64,000 nucleotides of DNA from Ilyonectria destructans (Eukaryota > Ascomycota > Sordariomycetes > Hypocreales > Nectriaceae), in NCBI GenBank assembly GCA_020740775.1, contig JAHEWK010000016.1, positions 1,488,001-1,552,000 of the forward strand, in the 5' to 3' direction. Positions 10,411 to 24,400 of this stretch are shown one piece after another. Position 1 is the stretch's first letter; every line of letters begins with the position of its first letter. A model generated the notes under the pieces. The model did not search any database and had not been told where the DNA came from. It saw nothing but the letters and a program-made list of their open reading frames with translations. The position numbers were made by a program, and so were the translations under genes.

Positions 10411-10549
10411 AAATCCCTCTATTAACCTATAGTATTCTTATTAAGTAGTTAATAGTTTTAATTATAGAAATTATAAATACTCTAGAGTAATTAATCTACC
10501 TAAGGGTATTAAATTTTAATTATCTGGAAATAGTAGGTTTTAAAAATAG

Positions 10550-10762
10550 TATAAAAATACCAGTAGATTACTATTAGAACTCTTTAGAATTAACCTATAA
10601 GCTTAAGCTTTAAGTAGGCTTACTTAAAGCTAGAGATTAATATAAAGTAGAGAGATAAGCCTCTAGAGATAGACTTATTAAGTTAAAGTTTAATTATACT
10701 ACTTTATCTACCTAAAGTTTTATTCCTTTTTTAGTTATAGCCTTTAGCTGCTATCTCTTATA
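10550..10762 (+). mobile_element. Solo LTR H1 (213 bp) inside element A
   Basis: A 213-bp segment, tataaaaatacc...tctcttata, interrupts element A where element B is continuous (aaaaatag joined to the following gac/ccctaatt sequence). It is flanked by AATAG at 10545-10549 and 10763-10767, a 5-bp target-site duplication. Two further copies of exactly the same length occur at 40372-40584 (inverted) and 51224-51436. Length, TA...TA ends and TSD are those of a solo LTR from a third LTR-retrotransposon family whose internal region is not in this window. Confidence 0.75.
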
Positions 10763-13421
10763 AATAGAGACTCTAATTATAAGTAGAGTAATATTATTAA
10801 TATAATTAGTAGTATTTACTAGAGAATTAAATATATTTATAAATTATAATATTAATTTTTAATTTTTATAATATTTAAATTTTTATTAGCTTAATTACTT
10901 TTTATTTAAAGAGTAATTATATTAAAAGTAATTAAGATTATATAATATAGTAATTATATAAATATAGCTATATCTATTTAAATCTAACTTTTTTCTCTTT
11001 TTATTATTATTATTCTATAAATTTATATTATCTATTATTCTTTTTATTTATTTTTTTCTTTTAAATTTTTTTTTTTTTTATATATTATAGTATTTTTAAC
11101 TTCTATTTAAAATTATATTTATTTAGAATAGATATCTAGCTATACTTCTTAAAATACCTTTTAGATTTTAATTTTAATTACTTTAATCTATTTATCTTTA
11201 TATAAAGAGTCTATTAAAATTATAGATATTTAATATATATTCTATTTTTACTTTATCTTATAAAATAATAAGATTAATTAATTTTAATTCTATATAAATT
11301 AGATTTTTTTTAATTTAAAAATAGTTTTCTATTTCTATAATAATATTACTTTTAGTTATTATTAATACTATATTTAGATTAAAATTACTTATAAACTATA
11401 AGTTTTTTCTTTTTTTTAATAATTTATTTACTAATTATTTTAATATAGCTATAATAATAGAAAAAGATATTTTTAATTTTAATTTTCTCTATTAATTTAT
11501 ATATTAACTTCTAGAGTATATTAATAGCTCTTACTATTTTTTTAATTTAATTTTACTATAAATTAAAACTATAAAAATTATAATCTTACTACTAAAGAGT
11601 TTTTACTTTATAAAAAAAATTTACTCTATATATTATAGCTTAAAGAGCTTTATAGCTACTACTTTAATAGATATTATTTATTTTAAATACTTAAAGTAAA
11701 TTAGCTAATATTTTTTTTAAAAAGTTTAATTTTAATATAAAATTCTTATTACTTTCTATTATATTACTCTAGCTATTTATAAGTTTTTTAATAATATATA
11801 TTAAACTATAAATACTATCTCTAACTTCTTAATATAAATATTACTAATTATATATTTTAGAAAAATAATATTTAGAATATTTAAAATTAAATTAATTATT
11901 AGTATTTTTAACTATTTATATTAAATATAGAATTTTCTATATAAATAGCAGCTAAAATTATATTTTATTAAAAATTTAAATTTATTATTAGTAATATCTA
12001 TAAGAATAAAAGTAATTATAATTAAGCTTTTTTTCTTATTTAGAGATAATTACTAATTAAGATTTTACTTTAAATTTCTACTATTAAATTTTAAGTAGTT
12101 TTAGTTATACTTTTTATTATAATTAAAAATAAGATAATTTAAAAAGAAATTATAATATTAAATAAAAAGAATAAAAATAAAAGAAAATCTGGATTTTTTT
12201 TACTTTTTATTAAAATTTATATTATTATATTTTTAATTATTAGCTATTTAAAATAAAATAAATTTAAATTCTAATTATAAAGATTTTTTCTTATAGATAT
12301 TAATAATTTCTTTTTTATATATTTTAATATTAATTAAATTTTAAGCTTTAATTTTAATTAATTAATTATTAAAGTTTTTTATAGTCTTTTTTATTTTACT
12401 AATAACTTCTTATTTTATAATCTTTTTTTTAAGTAATTATATTTTTATTTAAATTTTATAGTTACTTTAATATACTTTTTAATTAATTTTTATATACTTT
12501 CTATATTATTTTTAATAACTTACTAATTATATTCTAATAGTTAGTTTTTTTATTTAACTAAAAAGTAATTTATTTTCTATTTTTATTATTTATTTTTTAT
12601 TTTTTCTATTTTTTACTAAAAGTTAATTTCTTTAAGATTTAAAATTAATAGTAATTTAAATTAATTTTAATTTCTAAAATATTAAAGTTTTAAGAGGCTA
12701 ATATAGAATATATTATAAATATAACTATATTTATCTAAAAAAGCTAAATAATATATTTATAATTTAATTTTCTATTATTAAAATCACTATTCTAACTACT
12801 ATTTTAAATTCTATATAGTTACATTCTTATATAAGTGTGATAAGAGACTTAGTCTATTAATTATAAACCTAATTACAGTCTTTTACCTCTTCTAAACCTC
12901 CTCTATAACATCCCTCTATAATTCCAGCTTTAAAGCTGCTACTGGAGGTAATTGAATTCCCTTGGGTTTTTATAGTTATTAATTCTTTAGCTGTAAGTTA
13001 ACCAATACTATATTATATATCAGCTATATAATCTATACTATATAGCTAGAACTATATAAGCTATTTAAGAATGCCTTTTCAGCTGGAGAAGTTATCCTAC
13101 TTTTATAGTTCTAAATTATTATCTTAAGATAGCCTATCTTAATAGTAATCTAAAGTTTTAAATCTATATTTAGGCCGGCTAGCTCTTAAATTATATAGCA
13201 GCTAAATATAAGTAACTGCACTAGATATAATTTGTTAGGTTAATTGATTTATACTCTTCTAATATCTTTAAGTTCGGACTTTTTAGCTGTAATTTACAGC
13301 TTTAAAATAAGAGTTAGGTTACTTTAGATTAAATAGTATAGATTGAAATAGAAGCTATAAGTATAGCTATAATTAGAAGATACTATATCAGTCTAAAGGG
13401 TAAGATAGAAAGTAGATATCT

Positions 13422-13494
13422 TTAGTTAGTTAAGTAGTTAGTTAAGTAATTAGTTAAGTAGTTAGTTAAGTAATTAGTTAAGTAGTTAGTTAAG
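13422..13494 (+). repeat. 12-bp minisatellite, 6 units (repeat B copy 1)
   Basis: Unit tagttagttaag with occasional gtaatt variants, about six copies. The same array occurs in the other repeat B copies with 13, 10 and 3 units. Confidence 0.9.
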
Positions 13495-13862
13495 GTATAT
13501 ATAAGAATAGAAAGATAACTGGAGTAAAAGAGGGCTTATAGAGCTTTTATATCTATTATAATTTTACCTTTTTTAAGATTTAGCTTTTTTAGTAGATTTA
13601 GTTTTTCTAGTAAATCTAGCTTTTCTAAGATCTAGCTTTTTCAGTAGATTTAGCTTTTTTAAGATATAGCTATTTTTATAGCTTATTAAGATATTAAAAA
13701 AAGTAACTAATTAAACTAGAAACTTTAGTCTATTTAAATAACTATTAATCTTTAAATAAACTGAATATATAGTCTATATTATTAATACTATTATTAGTAT
13801 TTCTTTTTTACTATTAAGCTTTTAGTTCCCCCTCTAGGTATATATATACTAAAGTACTCTAA

Positions 13863-14088
13863 TATAATACTAGTAGAGGGGTATTATAATTTATAAGGGA
13901 TTTAATAATAATAGTCAGATAGTAAAAAGGTATATTCCTAATAATAATAGAACTAAAGCTTACCCCTCTTCTCAATTAGAGGGGTAATGCTATTTAATCG
14001 TTTGAGTTTTATATCTCAATTAGATAGTATATCAGCTAACTATAATTCCTTATTTACTACCAGACCTCCATATATCCCCTCTATTATA
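13863..14088 (-). repeat. 3' LTR of Gypsy B
   Basis: 226 bp, near-identical in layout to 20946-21170. On the coding (minus) strand it begins tataatag after the polypurine tract. Confidence 0.9.
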
Positions 14089-17000
14089 AGATCCCCCTAT
14101 CAACCTGCAGTATTCTTACTAGGTAGTTAATAGTCTTAGTTATAGGAATTATAAATACTTTAAAGTAGTTAACCTACCTGGGTGTATTAGGCCTTAGTTG
14201 TCTGGGAATAGTAGGTCTTAAAAATAGGGACCCTAATTATAGGCGGGGTGATATTATTAATATAATTAGTAGTATTTATAGGGGAATTAGATATATTTAT
14301 AAATTATAGTGCCAGTTTTTAATTTTTATAGTATTTAAATTATTATTAGCTTAATTGCTCTTTATTTAGGGAGTAATTATATTAGGAGTAATTAAGGTTG
14401 TATAATATAGTGGCTATATAAATATAGCTATATCTACCTAAATCTAATTTCTCTCTCTCTTTATTATTATTATTCTATAGGTCTATATTGCCTGCTATTC
14501 TCTCTATTTACTTTTTTCTTTTTAATTTTATTTTCTTTTTTATATATTATAGTACTTTTAACTTCTACTTAAGGCTATATTTATTTGGAGTAGATATCTA
14601 GCTATACTTCTTAAAGTATCTTTTAGACTTTAGTTCTAACTACTTTAGCCTATTTATCTCTATATAAAGAGTCTACTAAGGTTATAGGTATTTAGTATAT
14701 ATTCTGCCTCTACTCTATTTTATAAAATAGTAAGATTAGTTAGTTCTAATTCTATATAAATTAAATCTCTCTTAACCTAAAGATAGTTTTCTATTTTTAT
14801 AATAATACTATTTCTAGTTATTATTAATATTATATTCAGACTAAAGCTACTTATAAATTATAAGTCTTTTATTCTTTTTAACTATTTATTTACTAATTAT
14901 TTTAGTATAGCTATAATAATAGAGGGAGATACTTTTAACTTTAGCTCTTTCTATTAGTTTATATACTAGCTTCTAGAGTATATTAATAGCTCTTACTGTC
15001 TTTTTAGTCTAATCTTACTGCAAATTAAGACTGTAAAGGCTATAATCCTACTACTGGAGAGTTTCTACTTTATAGAGAAGATTTACTCTATATATTATAG
15101 ATTAAAGGAAATTATAGCTTTTATTTTAGTAGGTATTACTTATTCTAAATATTTAAAGTATATTAGCTAATATTTTCTTTAGAAAGTTTAATTTTAATAT
15201 AAAATTCTTACTGCTTTCTACTATATTATTTTAACTGCCTATAAGTCCTTTAGTAATATATACTAAACTATAAGTATTATCTCTAACTTTTTAATATAAG
15301 TATTATTAATAGTATATCTTAGGGAAATAATACTTAGAATATTCAGAATTAGATTAATTATTAATACTCTTAATTATTTATATTAGATATAGAGTTTTCT
15401 ATTTAGATAGCAGCTAAAACTGTATTTTATTAGAAGATTAAATTTATTATTAGTAATATCTATAAAGATAAAAGTAATTGGGGTTAAGCTTTTTTTCTTA
15501 TTTAAAGATAACTGCTAGCTGAGGTTTTACTTTAAGTTCTTACTATTAAGTTTTAAGTAGCTTTAGCTATATCTCTTTTTACTATTAAGGATAAGGTTAT
15601 TTAGAAGGAAATTATAGTACTAAAGGAGGAGGATAAGAATAAAGAGGAGTTTAGGTTCTTTTTTACTTCTTATTATAGTTTATATTATTATACTTTTAAT
15701 TATTAGCTATTTAGAATAGAGTAGATTTAGACTCTAATTATAGGGGTTTTTTTTATAGATAGTGATAATTTCTTTTTTATATATTTTAGTACTAGCTGGA
15801 CTTTAAGCTTTAGTTTTAATTAATTAGTTATTAGAGCTTTTTATATCTTTCTTATTTTACTGGTAACTTCTTATTTTATAATTTTCCTTTTAGATAATTA
15901 TATTTTTACTTAAGTTTTATAGCTACTTTAGTATACTTCTTAATTAATTTTTATATACCCTCTATATTATTTTTAGTAACCTACTAATTATACTCTAATA
16001 GTTAGTCTTTCTATTTAACTAAAAAGTAGTTTACTTTCTATTTTTATTATTTATTTTTTACTTTCTCTACCTTCTACTAAGGGTTAGTTTCTTTAAGATT
16101 TAAAATTAGTAGTAGCTTAGGTTAGTTTTAGTCCCTAAGGTATTAGGGTTTTAAGAGGCTAATATAGAATATATTATAAATATAACTATATTTATCTGGG
16201 AGGGCTAAATAGTATACTTATAATCTAATTTTCTTAAGAATTTAAAATAGACTAATTCTTTTTAATATTAGTTTATATTTTTCTTTCTTAATATTAAGGT
16301 TTTTTATTATAAGGCTAATTAGACTGCTAATTATAAGGGAAATATCCTTATATTATTTATTATAATTATCTATCTATCTCTTTATAGCTTTTTTCTAATA
16401 CTCTTTAAGATTCTTATATAGCTTTTTAAGGTAATATACTTTTATATTAGCCTTTAGTACCCCCCTTCTAAGTATATTATTCTTAATATATAGATCTAAA
16501 TTAGAAAGATAGTTTATTAAGACTTTAAAAGGGAAGAATTCAGTTATATTATTCTTAGTATTATTATATATATATTATACTGACTGCAGTAATACTGTCT
16601 AATTGCTTTATTATTTATTAATAAAATATCTTAAGTAATATTTTAAGATTTAGTTTATTCTCTTTATTTATCTATCGGTTTATAGATAAAATACTATTAA
16701 GAGATATCTTTTAATATTACTTTAATAGTATAATTTAAACTAGAAATTACTTATAAATATTAAGTCTCTATTACTTATAATTCCCCTAGGGGATTTATAC
16801 CTTAGTTTAATCTTATTATAGAAGAGTTCTACTAGCTTTACTATATTAATTATTATCTAAATAGAAGGAAATACTATATACTTTATATATTAGTTAACTA
16901 TTATTAGAATTATATTAATCTTCTTTTCTTCTTATTAAATTAATAGAAATTCTATAATAAAGTCTATTAAGATTTCTTATTAAAATTAAACTGATATTAA

Positions 17001-20000
17001 AAGTAATATAAGCTTACTAAAGGGTTTATACCTCTTTATTATAGCTTCTTAATAAACTATATATATTTATATTTAGTCTTTAATATTTTTATCTATTTTT
17101 ATTCAGTAGAAATATCTTTAGAGGAGAGTTTAGATCTTTTTAGCTCTAAAATAGCCAGTAAAGAGATTATTATAATATAGTTATAGAAGAATATACTTTA
17201 CGGCCTCTTTATTTAGAATAAATAACTATTACTTATAATAGAGTAATCTATTTTTAATAGACTAGAATTTACTCTTCTAAGTTATTATTATAAAGTTACT
17301 TCTCTTTTGATATTATATCTTTAGGTTTTTATTCTAAAGGAACTAAATTAACTCTATAATTAGATAGAATACTACTATCTTATAGACTTCTTCTTAAAAT
17401 ATAGCCTTTTTAGCTATTAGAAGGAAGATAGATAGCTTATAGTCTATCTTCTTTTAGGCCTAATAGATCTAATTTTTTAAAGTTAGTTTATTTAGTATAC
17501 TCTTTAGGGGATTTATAGATAAGTTCTTTTTATCTATATTAATATCCTTTTAATCTTAAGCTTCTTATCTTATCTAATTAGAATTCTTTTTATTCTTTAG
17601 AATTTAAACTATTTTAATTTTAGCTAATTAGTATTTCAGTTAGTTAAGTAATTTAATATTTAGAGGCTTCTTACTCTTAAATTTAAGCTATCTTAATAAA
17701 TTATTAGTTAGATTTATCTTTTTAAGTCTATATTTTATTATAAAGTTATAGAGTATAAAATAGATATACTATTTAGTCTGCTTACTATTAAGTTTAGAAG
17801 TTTTTATAAAACTTTATAAATTAAAATAATTACTTAAGATCTTAATAGAAGTTATAATCCCTTTAAGGTAGTATTATTAATATTTAAATAACTCTATAAT
17901 AGCTATTAATTTCTAATTTAGGGTACTATATTCTAATTTAGGTCCTTTAAATTTCTATAACTAAAAGGTAAAGAGATAGTATAGTTCTTACTTACTAAAC
18001 TAAAAAGTAATTCTAGCTATTATAAACCTAAAGGTATCAGTCTTTAAGTAGATAGAAAGAGATAGATTATAGTACCTTAGGAGTAGTACCTTTTAAAAAG
18101 CTTAAATAAGCTGGTAAAATACTCCTTTTTTAGCCTTATCTAGTAAAATATACTCTAATTTCTTTCTATTTATACTTCCCTTTAGTAAATTACTTAGGGA
18201 TATAGTAATCTCTAAATATCTATAGATAAACCTATAATAGAAGTTATAAAACCCTAGAAATATCTAAATCTCTTAAAAGATTTTAAGTTCTTTTTATTTA
18301 GCTATTATCTAAACTCTCTTAGAGTCTATTAATATCCTCTTATTTAAGAGGATAAACCTAAAGTATTTTATCTTATATTAGTAGAAGGAGTATTTAGATA
18401 GCTTAATAAAAAGTTTAGCTTTATAAAGTTAATTAAATATCTATTAGAGATATTTTATATAGAAATTTTAATTCTTTAAAAAAATAAAAATATTATCTAG
18501 ATAAGCTATATAAATAGTATTTAGTAGGCCCTATAGAGTCTAATAAATATAATTCTAAAATATAGTAGAAGTATTTATAAATTTAAATAATATTACTAAA
18601 TACTTAAAGTAGCTATATTAAGTATAAAATACTATCTTCTATTTATTACCTTTTTAGATATATATATAATAATAGATATTCTTAATATTAATCTTTAAGA
18701 AGAATTTTATACTTTCTATACAGTTTATAATTTCTATTATTAGAGGTAAGAAATATTAATTTTTCTTAGTAATAGTATTCAGTCTTTAGTAATTTATATA
18801 GAGCCTTAAATTTTTATTTGATTTTAATATAAATAGTATAGAAGCTCCTACTGGACTTTTTAAGGGGTAGATATAGCTATTAGCTAGGCTCTTTTTAATA
18901 TAGTCTTAAAGGGTCTATAGTTTCTTTAGGGATAGAGGGTATATCGGCCTAAAAGGGAGCTTCTTATTGGGAAGTAACTTAATATTGTAATTTATAGCTT
19001 AATAGGGAGGTAAGATTCTAGAGCTTTTAGCTAAGAAGATATCTTAGTAATTTAGAAGCTTAAAAGGTAAGTTAGAACTTTCTTTCTTATTCTAGAGATT
19101 ATTATTAGGAATTTAGAAGAATTTATTTAAAATTATAATTCTATAGATCTTTATAGTATTCTTATATAGTTATCTAAACTTATATTTAGGGATAGTTTTT
19201 AGGCCAGCTTAGAATATTTTAAATATCTATATCTAATTTATTAGGTTTTAATAGATAGCTAGATCTCTTAGAGTTAATATTAATAATAGTAAGAAGCTCT
19301 TTAAAAGAGTTAGATTCCTTTTAACTCTAACTATTATCTATATAAAGATTTTAGTCTGACTCTATATATCTATTATCTTAAGAGGGATAATTTAAGTTTA
19401 TTTTATCTGGATTTTATATTTTCTAATAGTCTTTAGATTTAGGATTTAAATCTTCTTCTTTTAAAGGTATAAGTAAATAGCTAGCTAATTACTAATAGAG
19501 TCTACTTCTACCCCTAAATTTAGAACTCTATAGATTTTAATAGATTCTTTATATTTAATTATAATTTTAATAGTTATTTGGGGTTTAACTTTAAGGGTTA
19601 ATTTATTAGTCTCTATTAAATTATCTATATTAACTAGTTATTTTTTCCCTTTTTCTTTACTTTAATCTTATTAACCTTAGGTTTCTTCTTTTTCTTTTTA
19701 AAGTATTTAAATATAAAGTGCTTTTTACTATTATAAATATAGTACTTTTAGACTTTACTATTATAATTCTTTAGGTTTTTTCTCTTTCTTTTTAAATTGG
19801 AATTATTTTTCTATTAATTACTTTAACTATTATAATAATCTTTTATAAAGGGAGAATCTATACTATTTTTTCTTATAGACTTAGAGGATTACTCTATATT
19901 ATTCTAGTTTAATTTTCTTTTCTTATTATATCTATACTTAATATCCTAAATTCAGATAGTAAAAATTACTATTTCTTTCTATTTCTTAGGGATTTAGATA

Positions 20001-20945
20001 CCACTCTAAAGAAGAATAGCCTTATAAAGACTAAACTGAAGTTTAATAAGAAAATAGTTAGCCTAATACTTATTAGCAGCTAGTAGGCTGTATTTCTTAA
20101 GGGAATTAAAATAGATATAGAAGTTATATAGAGATTAATTCTCTTTTTATTTAGCTGCTTCTATCTTATATATAATATTAATTATATAGTTCCTAGGGTT
20201 CTTTACTAATTCTTCTATCTATTTCTTAAACTTATTCTAACTATTTTAAAGGTATTTAGCTATAGTAGGGTTTTAGATATTAAGATATTAAAACCAGCAG
20301 GCTTAACCCTCAGTTTCTATATTATTTAATACCTTAAGAATCTTCTAGCTATTTAGGCGATATATTCTTAATACCTTAGTAAAAATTTACTCTATCTCCT
20401 ATAGCTATTTAGACTGCTTTCAGACTGTAATTAGAATCTTAAGAAGTATAATATTTTTTACTTTTAATTTTAGTTTATTCTTTAAGCTTAACTTAGTAGT
20501 AAATCTATAGTTCTTCTATTTTCTCCTTTTTTAGGGTAGAGTATAGAATTAAAATTATTTTAAAGAGATTTTAGTTAATACTGCCTTAGCCCTCTTAAAT
20601 TTAGCTCGAATTTTATTTCTTTTCTATAGCTTCTTTATTTATACAGTCTTTATACCAGCAGGCTCTCTAATAGGTACTTATACTGGTAATTATATAGGTT
20701 TCTAGATATACTTAAATTTAGAATTTAAGAGTTCTTTATTACCAGCCTTCCTTAATATATAATTAGAAGGACTCCTACTTATAGAAATAATTAATATCTT
20801 TTTTAAACTTCCTTTAACTTTCTTATAGATTAGGGATATTCTAGAGGTAAATATTACTAGAAGTAGTAAATTTACTATTACTTTTCTACAGATATATTTA
20901 GATACTATTTTTATAATCTGGGTGACTATAAGGGAAGCTTTAGAA

Positions 20946-21170
20946 TATAATACTGGTAGAGGGTATTATAATTTATAAAGGATTTAATAATAATAGTTAG
21001 ATAGTAAAAAGGTATATTTCTAATAATAATAGAACTAAAGCTTACCCCTCTTCTTAATTGAAGGGGTAATACTATTTAATTGTTTAAGTTTTGTATTTCA
21101 GTTAGGCAGTATATCAGCTGATTATGATTTCTTATTTACTACCAGACCTCTATATATTCCCTCTATTATA
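20946..21170 (-). repeat. 5' LTR of Gypsy B
   Basis: 225 bp, tataatac...ctattata. Followed immediately by the TSD copy TCTAA and then by the last 7 bp of the interrupted repeat B. Confidence 0.9.
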
Positions 21171-21244
21171 TCTAACCTCTTAATAATTTAATTTTCTTAA
21201 GAATTTAAAATAAATTAATTTTTTTTAATATTAAATTTTTTTTT

Positions 21245-21470
21245 TATAATACTGATAGAGGGTATTATAATTTATAAGGGATTTAATAATAATAGTTAGA
21301 TAGTAAAAAGGTATATTTCTAATAATAATAGAACTAAAGCTTATTCCTCTTCTTAATTAAAGGGGTAATACTATTTAATTATTTAAGTTTTACCTCTCAG
21401 TTAGATTATATATTAGCTAACTATTAATTTCTTATTTACTATTAGATCTCTATATATCCCCTCTATTATA
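21245..21470 (-). repeat. 3' LTR of Gypsy C
   Basis: 226 bp, tataatac...ctattata. On the minus-strand coding orientation this is the downstream LTR. Confidence 0.88.
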
Positions 21471-24400
21471 AGATCCCTCTATTAACTTATAGTATTCTTA
21501 TTAAATAGTTAATAGTTTTAGTTATAGAAATTATAAATACCCTAAAGTAGTTAACCTACCTAAGGGTATTAAGTTTTAGTTATCTAGAAATAGTAGGTTT
21601 TAAAAATAGGGACTCTAATTATAGGTGGGGTAATATTATTAATATAATTAGTAGTATTTATAGAGGAATTAGATATATTTATAAATTATAATATTGATTT
21701 TTAATTTTTATAGTATTTAAATTCTTATTAGCTTAATTACTTTTTATTTAGAAAGTAATTATATTAAAAGTAATTAAGATTATATAATATAGTAGTTATA
21801 TAAATATAGCTATATCTATCTAAATCTAACTTCTTTTTCTTTTTATTATTATTACTCTATAGGTCTATATTACTTACTATTCTTTCTATTTACTTTTTTC
21901 TTTTTAACTTTATCTTCTTTTTTATATATTATAATATCTTTAATTTTTATTTAAGGCTATATTTATTTAGAGTAAATATCTAGCTATACTTTTTAAAGTA
22001 TTTTTTAGATTTTAATTTTAACTACTTCAGTCTATTTATCTTTATATAAAAAGTCTATTAAAATTATAGATATTTAATATATATTCTATCTCTACTCTAT
22101 CTTATAAAATAATAAAGCCAGTTAGTTTTAATTCTATATAAATTAAACTTCTTTTAACCTAAAGATAATTTTCTATTTCTATAATAATACTACTTTTAGT
22201 TATTATTAATACTATATTTAGGCTAAAGCTATTTATAAACTATAAGTTTTTTCTTCTTTTTAACTATTTATTTACTAATTATTTTAATATAGCTATAATA
22301 ATAAAGAAAGATACCTTTAATTTTAACTCTTTTTATTAGTTTATATACTAACTTCTAGAGTATATTAATAACTCTTACTGCCTTTTTAGCTTAATCTTAC
22401 TGTAAATTAAGACTATAAAGACTATAATTCTACTGCTAAAGAGTTTCTACTCTATAGAGAAAATCCACTTTATATATTATAGGTTAAAAAAAATTATAGT
22501 TTTTATCTTAATAGGTATTATTTATTCTAAATATTTAAAATAAGTTAGCTAATATTTTCTTTAGAAAGCTTAATTCTAATATAAAATCCTTACTGCTTTC
22601 TACTATATTACTCTAGCTATCTATAAATTTTTTAGTAATATATACTAAACTATAAGTATTACTTTTAACTTCTTAATATAAGTATTACTAATAGTCTATC
22701 TTAGGGAAATAATACTTAAAATACTTAAAATTAGATTAATTATTAATACTTTTAATTATTTATATTAGATATAGAGTTTTCTACTTAAATAGTAGCTAAA
22801 GCTATATTTTATTAGGAGATTAAAATTATTACTAGTAATATCTATAAGAATAAAAGTAATTAGAGTTAAGTTTTTCTTTTTATTTAGAGATAACTACTAG
22901 CTGAAATTTTACTTTAGGTTTTTACTATTAAATTTTAAGTAGCTTTAGCTATATCTCTTTTTACTATTAAGAATAAGGTTATTTAAAAGGAAATTATAAT
23001 ACTAAATAAAAAGAATAAAAATAAAAAGAAGCTTGGGTTTTTTTTTACTTCTTATTAAGATTTATATTATTATACCCTTAATTATTAGCTATTTAAAATA
23101 GAGTAAATTTAGGCTCTAATTATAGAGGTTTTTTCTTATAGATATTAATAGTTTCTTTTTTATATACTTTAGTACTAGCTGGGCCTTAAGCTTTAATCTT
23201 AATTAATCTATTATTAGAGCTTTTTATAGTCTTTTTTATTTTACTGGTAATTTTTTATTTTATAATTTTCCTTTTAAGTAATTATATTTTTATTTAAGTT
23301 TTATAGCTACTTCAGTATACTTCTTAATTAATTCTTATATACCCTCTATATTATCTTTAGCAACTTACTGATTATACTTTAATAGCTAGTTTTTTTATTT
23401 AACTAAAAAGTAGTTTACCTCCTGCTATTATTACTTATTTTTTACTTTTTCTACCTCCTACTAAGAATTAATTTCTTTAAGGTTTGAAATTAGTAGTAGC
23501 TTAAGTTAGTTTTAATTCCTAAGGTATTAGGGTTTTAAGAGGCTAATATAGAATATATTATAAATATAGCTATATTTATCTGGAAGGGCTAAATAGTATA
23601 CTTATAATCCGATTTTCTTAAGGACTTAAAATAAACTGATTCTTTTTAATATTAATTTATATTTTTCTTCTTTAAAATTAAGATTTTTTATTATAAGGCT
23701 AATTAGACTATTAATTATAAGGGAAATATCCTTATATTATTTATTATAATTATTAGTCTATCTTTTTATAGCTTTTTTTTAATACTCTTTAAGATTTTTA
23801 TATAGCTTTTTAAAATAATATATTTTTATATTAGCCTTTAGTACCCTCCTTCTAAGTATATTATCCTTAATATATGGATTTAAATTAGAAAGATAGCCTA
23901 TTAAAACTTTAAAAGAGGAGAATTTAATTATATTATTCTTAATATTATTATATATATATTATACTAACTGTAATAGTACTATTTAATTACTTTATTATTT
24001 ATTAATAAAGTATCTTAAGTAATATTTTAAAATTTAATTTATTCTCTCTATTTATCTATTAATTTATAGATAAAATATTATTAAGAGATATCTTTTAATA
24101 TTATTTTAATAGTATAATTTAAACTAGAAATTACTTATAAATATTAAGTCTTTATTACTTATAATTCCCTTAGGAAATCTATATCTTAATTTAATCTTAT
24201 TATAGAAGAATTCTACTAGCTTTACTATATTAATTATTATTTAAATAGAAAGAAATACTATATATTTTATATATTAGTTAATTATTATTAGAATTATATT
24301 AATTTTCTTTTCTTCTTATTAAACTAATAGAAATTCTATAATAAAGTCTATTAAGATTTCTTATTAAAGTTAGTTTAATATTAAAAGTAATATAAACTTA

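Larger units (their letters stand above)
13863..21170 (-). mobile_element. Complete Ty3/Gypsy retrotransposon B, RIP-inactivated
   Basis: LTRs 13863-14088 (226 bp) and 20946-21170 (225 bp) flank the internal region; the target-site duplication TCTAA is at 13858-13862 and 21171-21175. The minus strand carries a readable reverse-transcriptase relic. At about 18884-18780 it reads IYPLKSPVGASILFILKS, then NLRLYINY, a stop and RLN, which matches the Gypsy motif around SPAGAP...LR.C.DYR.LN. At about 18515-18484 it reads YIAYLDNIFIF, the YLDD box with the second Asp changed to Asn by G-to-A. The element is therefore in minus orientation; a purine-rich stretch (gttgatagggggatct on the minus strand) directly precedes its 3' LTR at 14089-14104. 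No long ORF remains. Confidence 0.92.
12774..21182 (+). mobile_element. Repeat B copy 1 (1.1-kb non-LTR-like element), split by Gypsy B
   Basis: Parts 12774-13862 and 21176-21182 are one copy, starting attattaaaatcac and ending cctctta. It is flanked by a perfect 15-bp duplication ATAATTTAATTTTCT (12759-12773 and 21183-21197), which lies in element A sequence. Gypsy B sits 7 bp from its 3' end. This is the least mutated copy (for example it retains ggccggctagc near 13170). It contains a 12-bp minisatellite (13422-13494) and degenerate repeats built around agatttagctttttt at about 13570-13670. No ORF or known domain can be read. Confidence 0.75.

Noticed and set aside
13422..13494. CRISPR-like array
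   Set aside because: Contiguous 12-bp tandem units without spacers in a fungal genome; it is a minisatellite.
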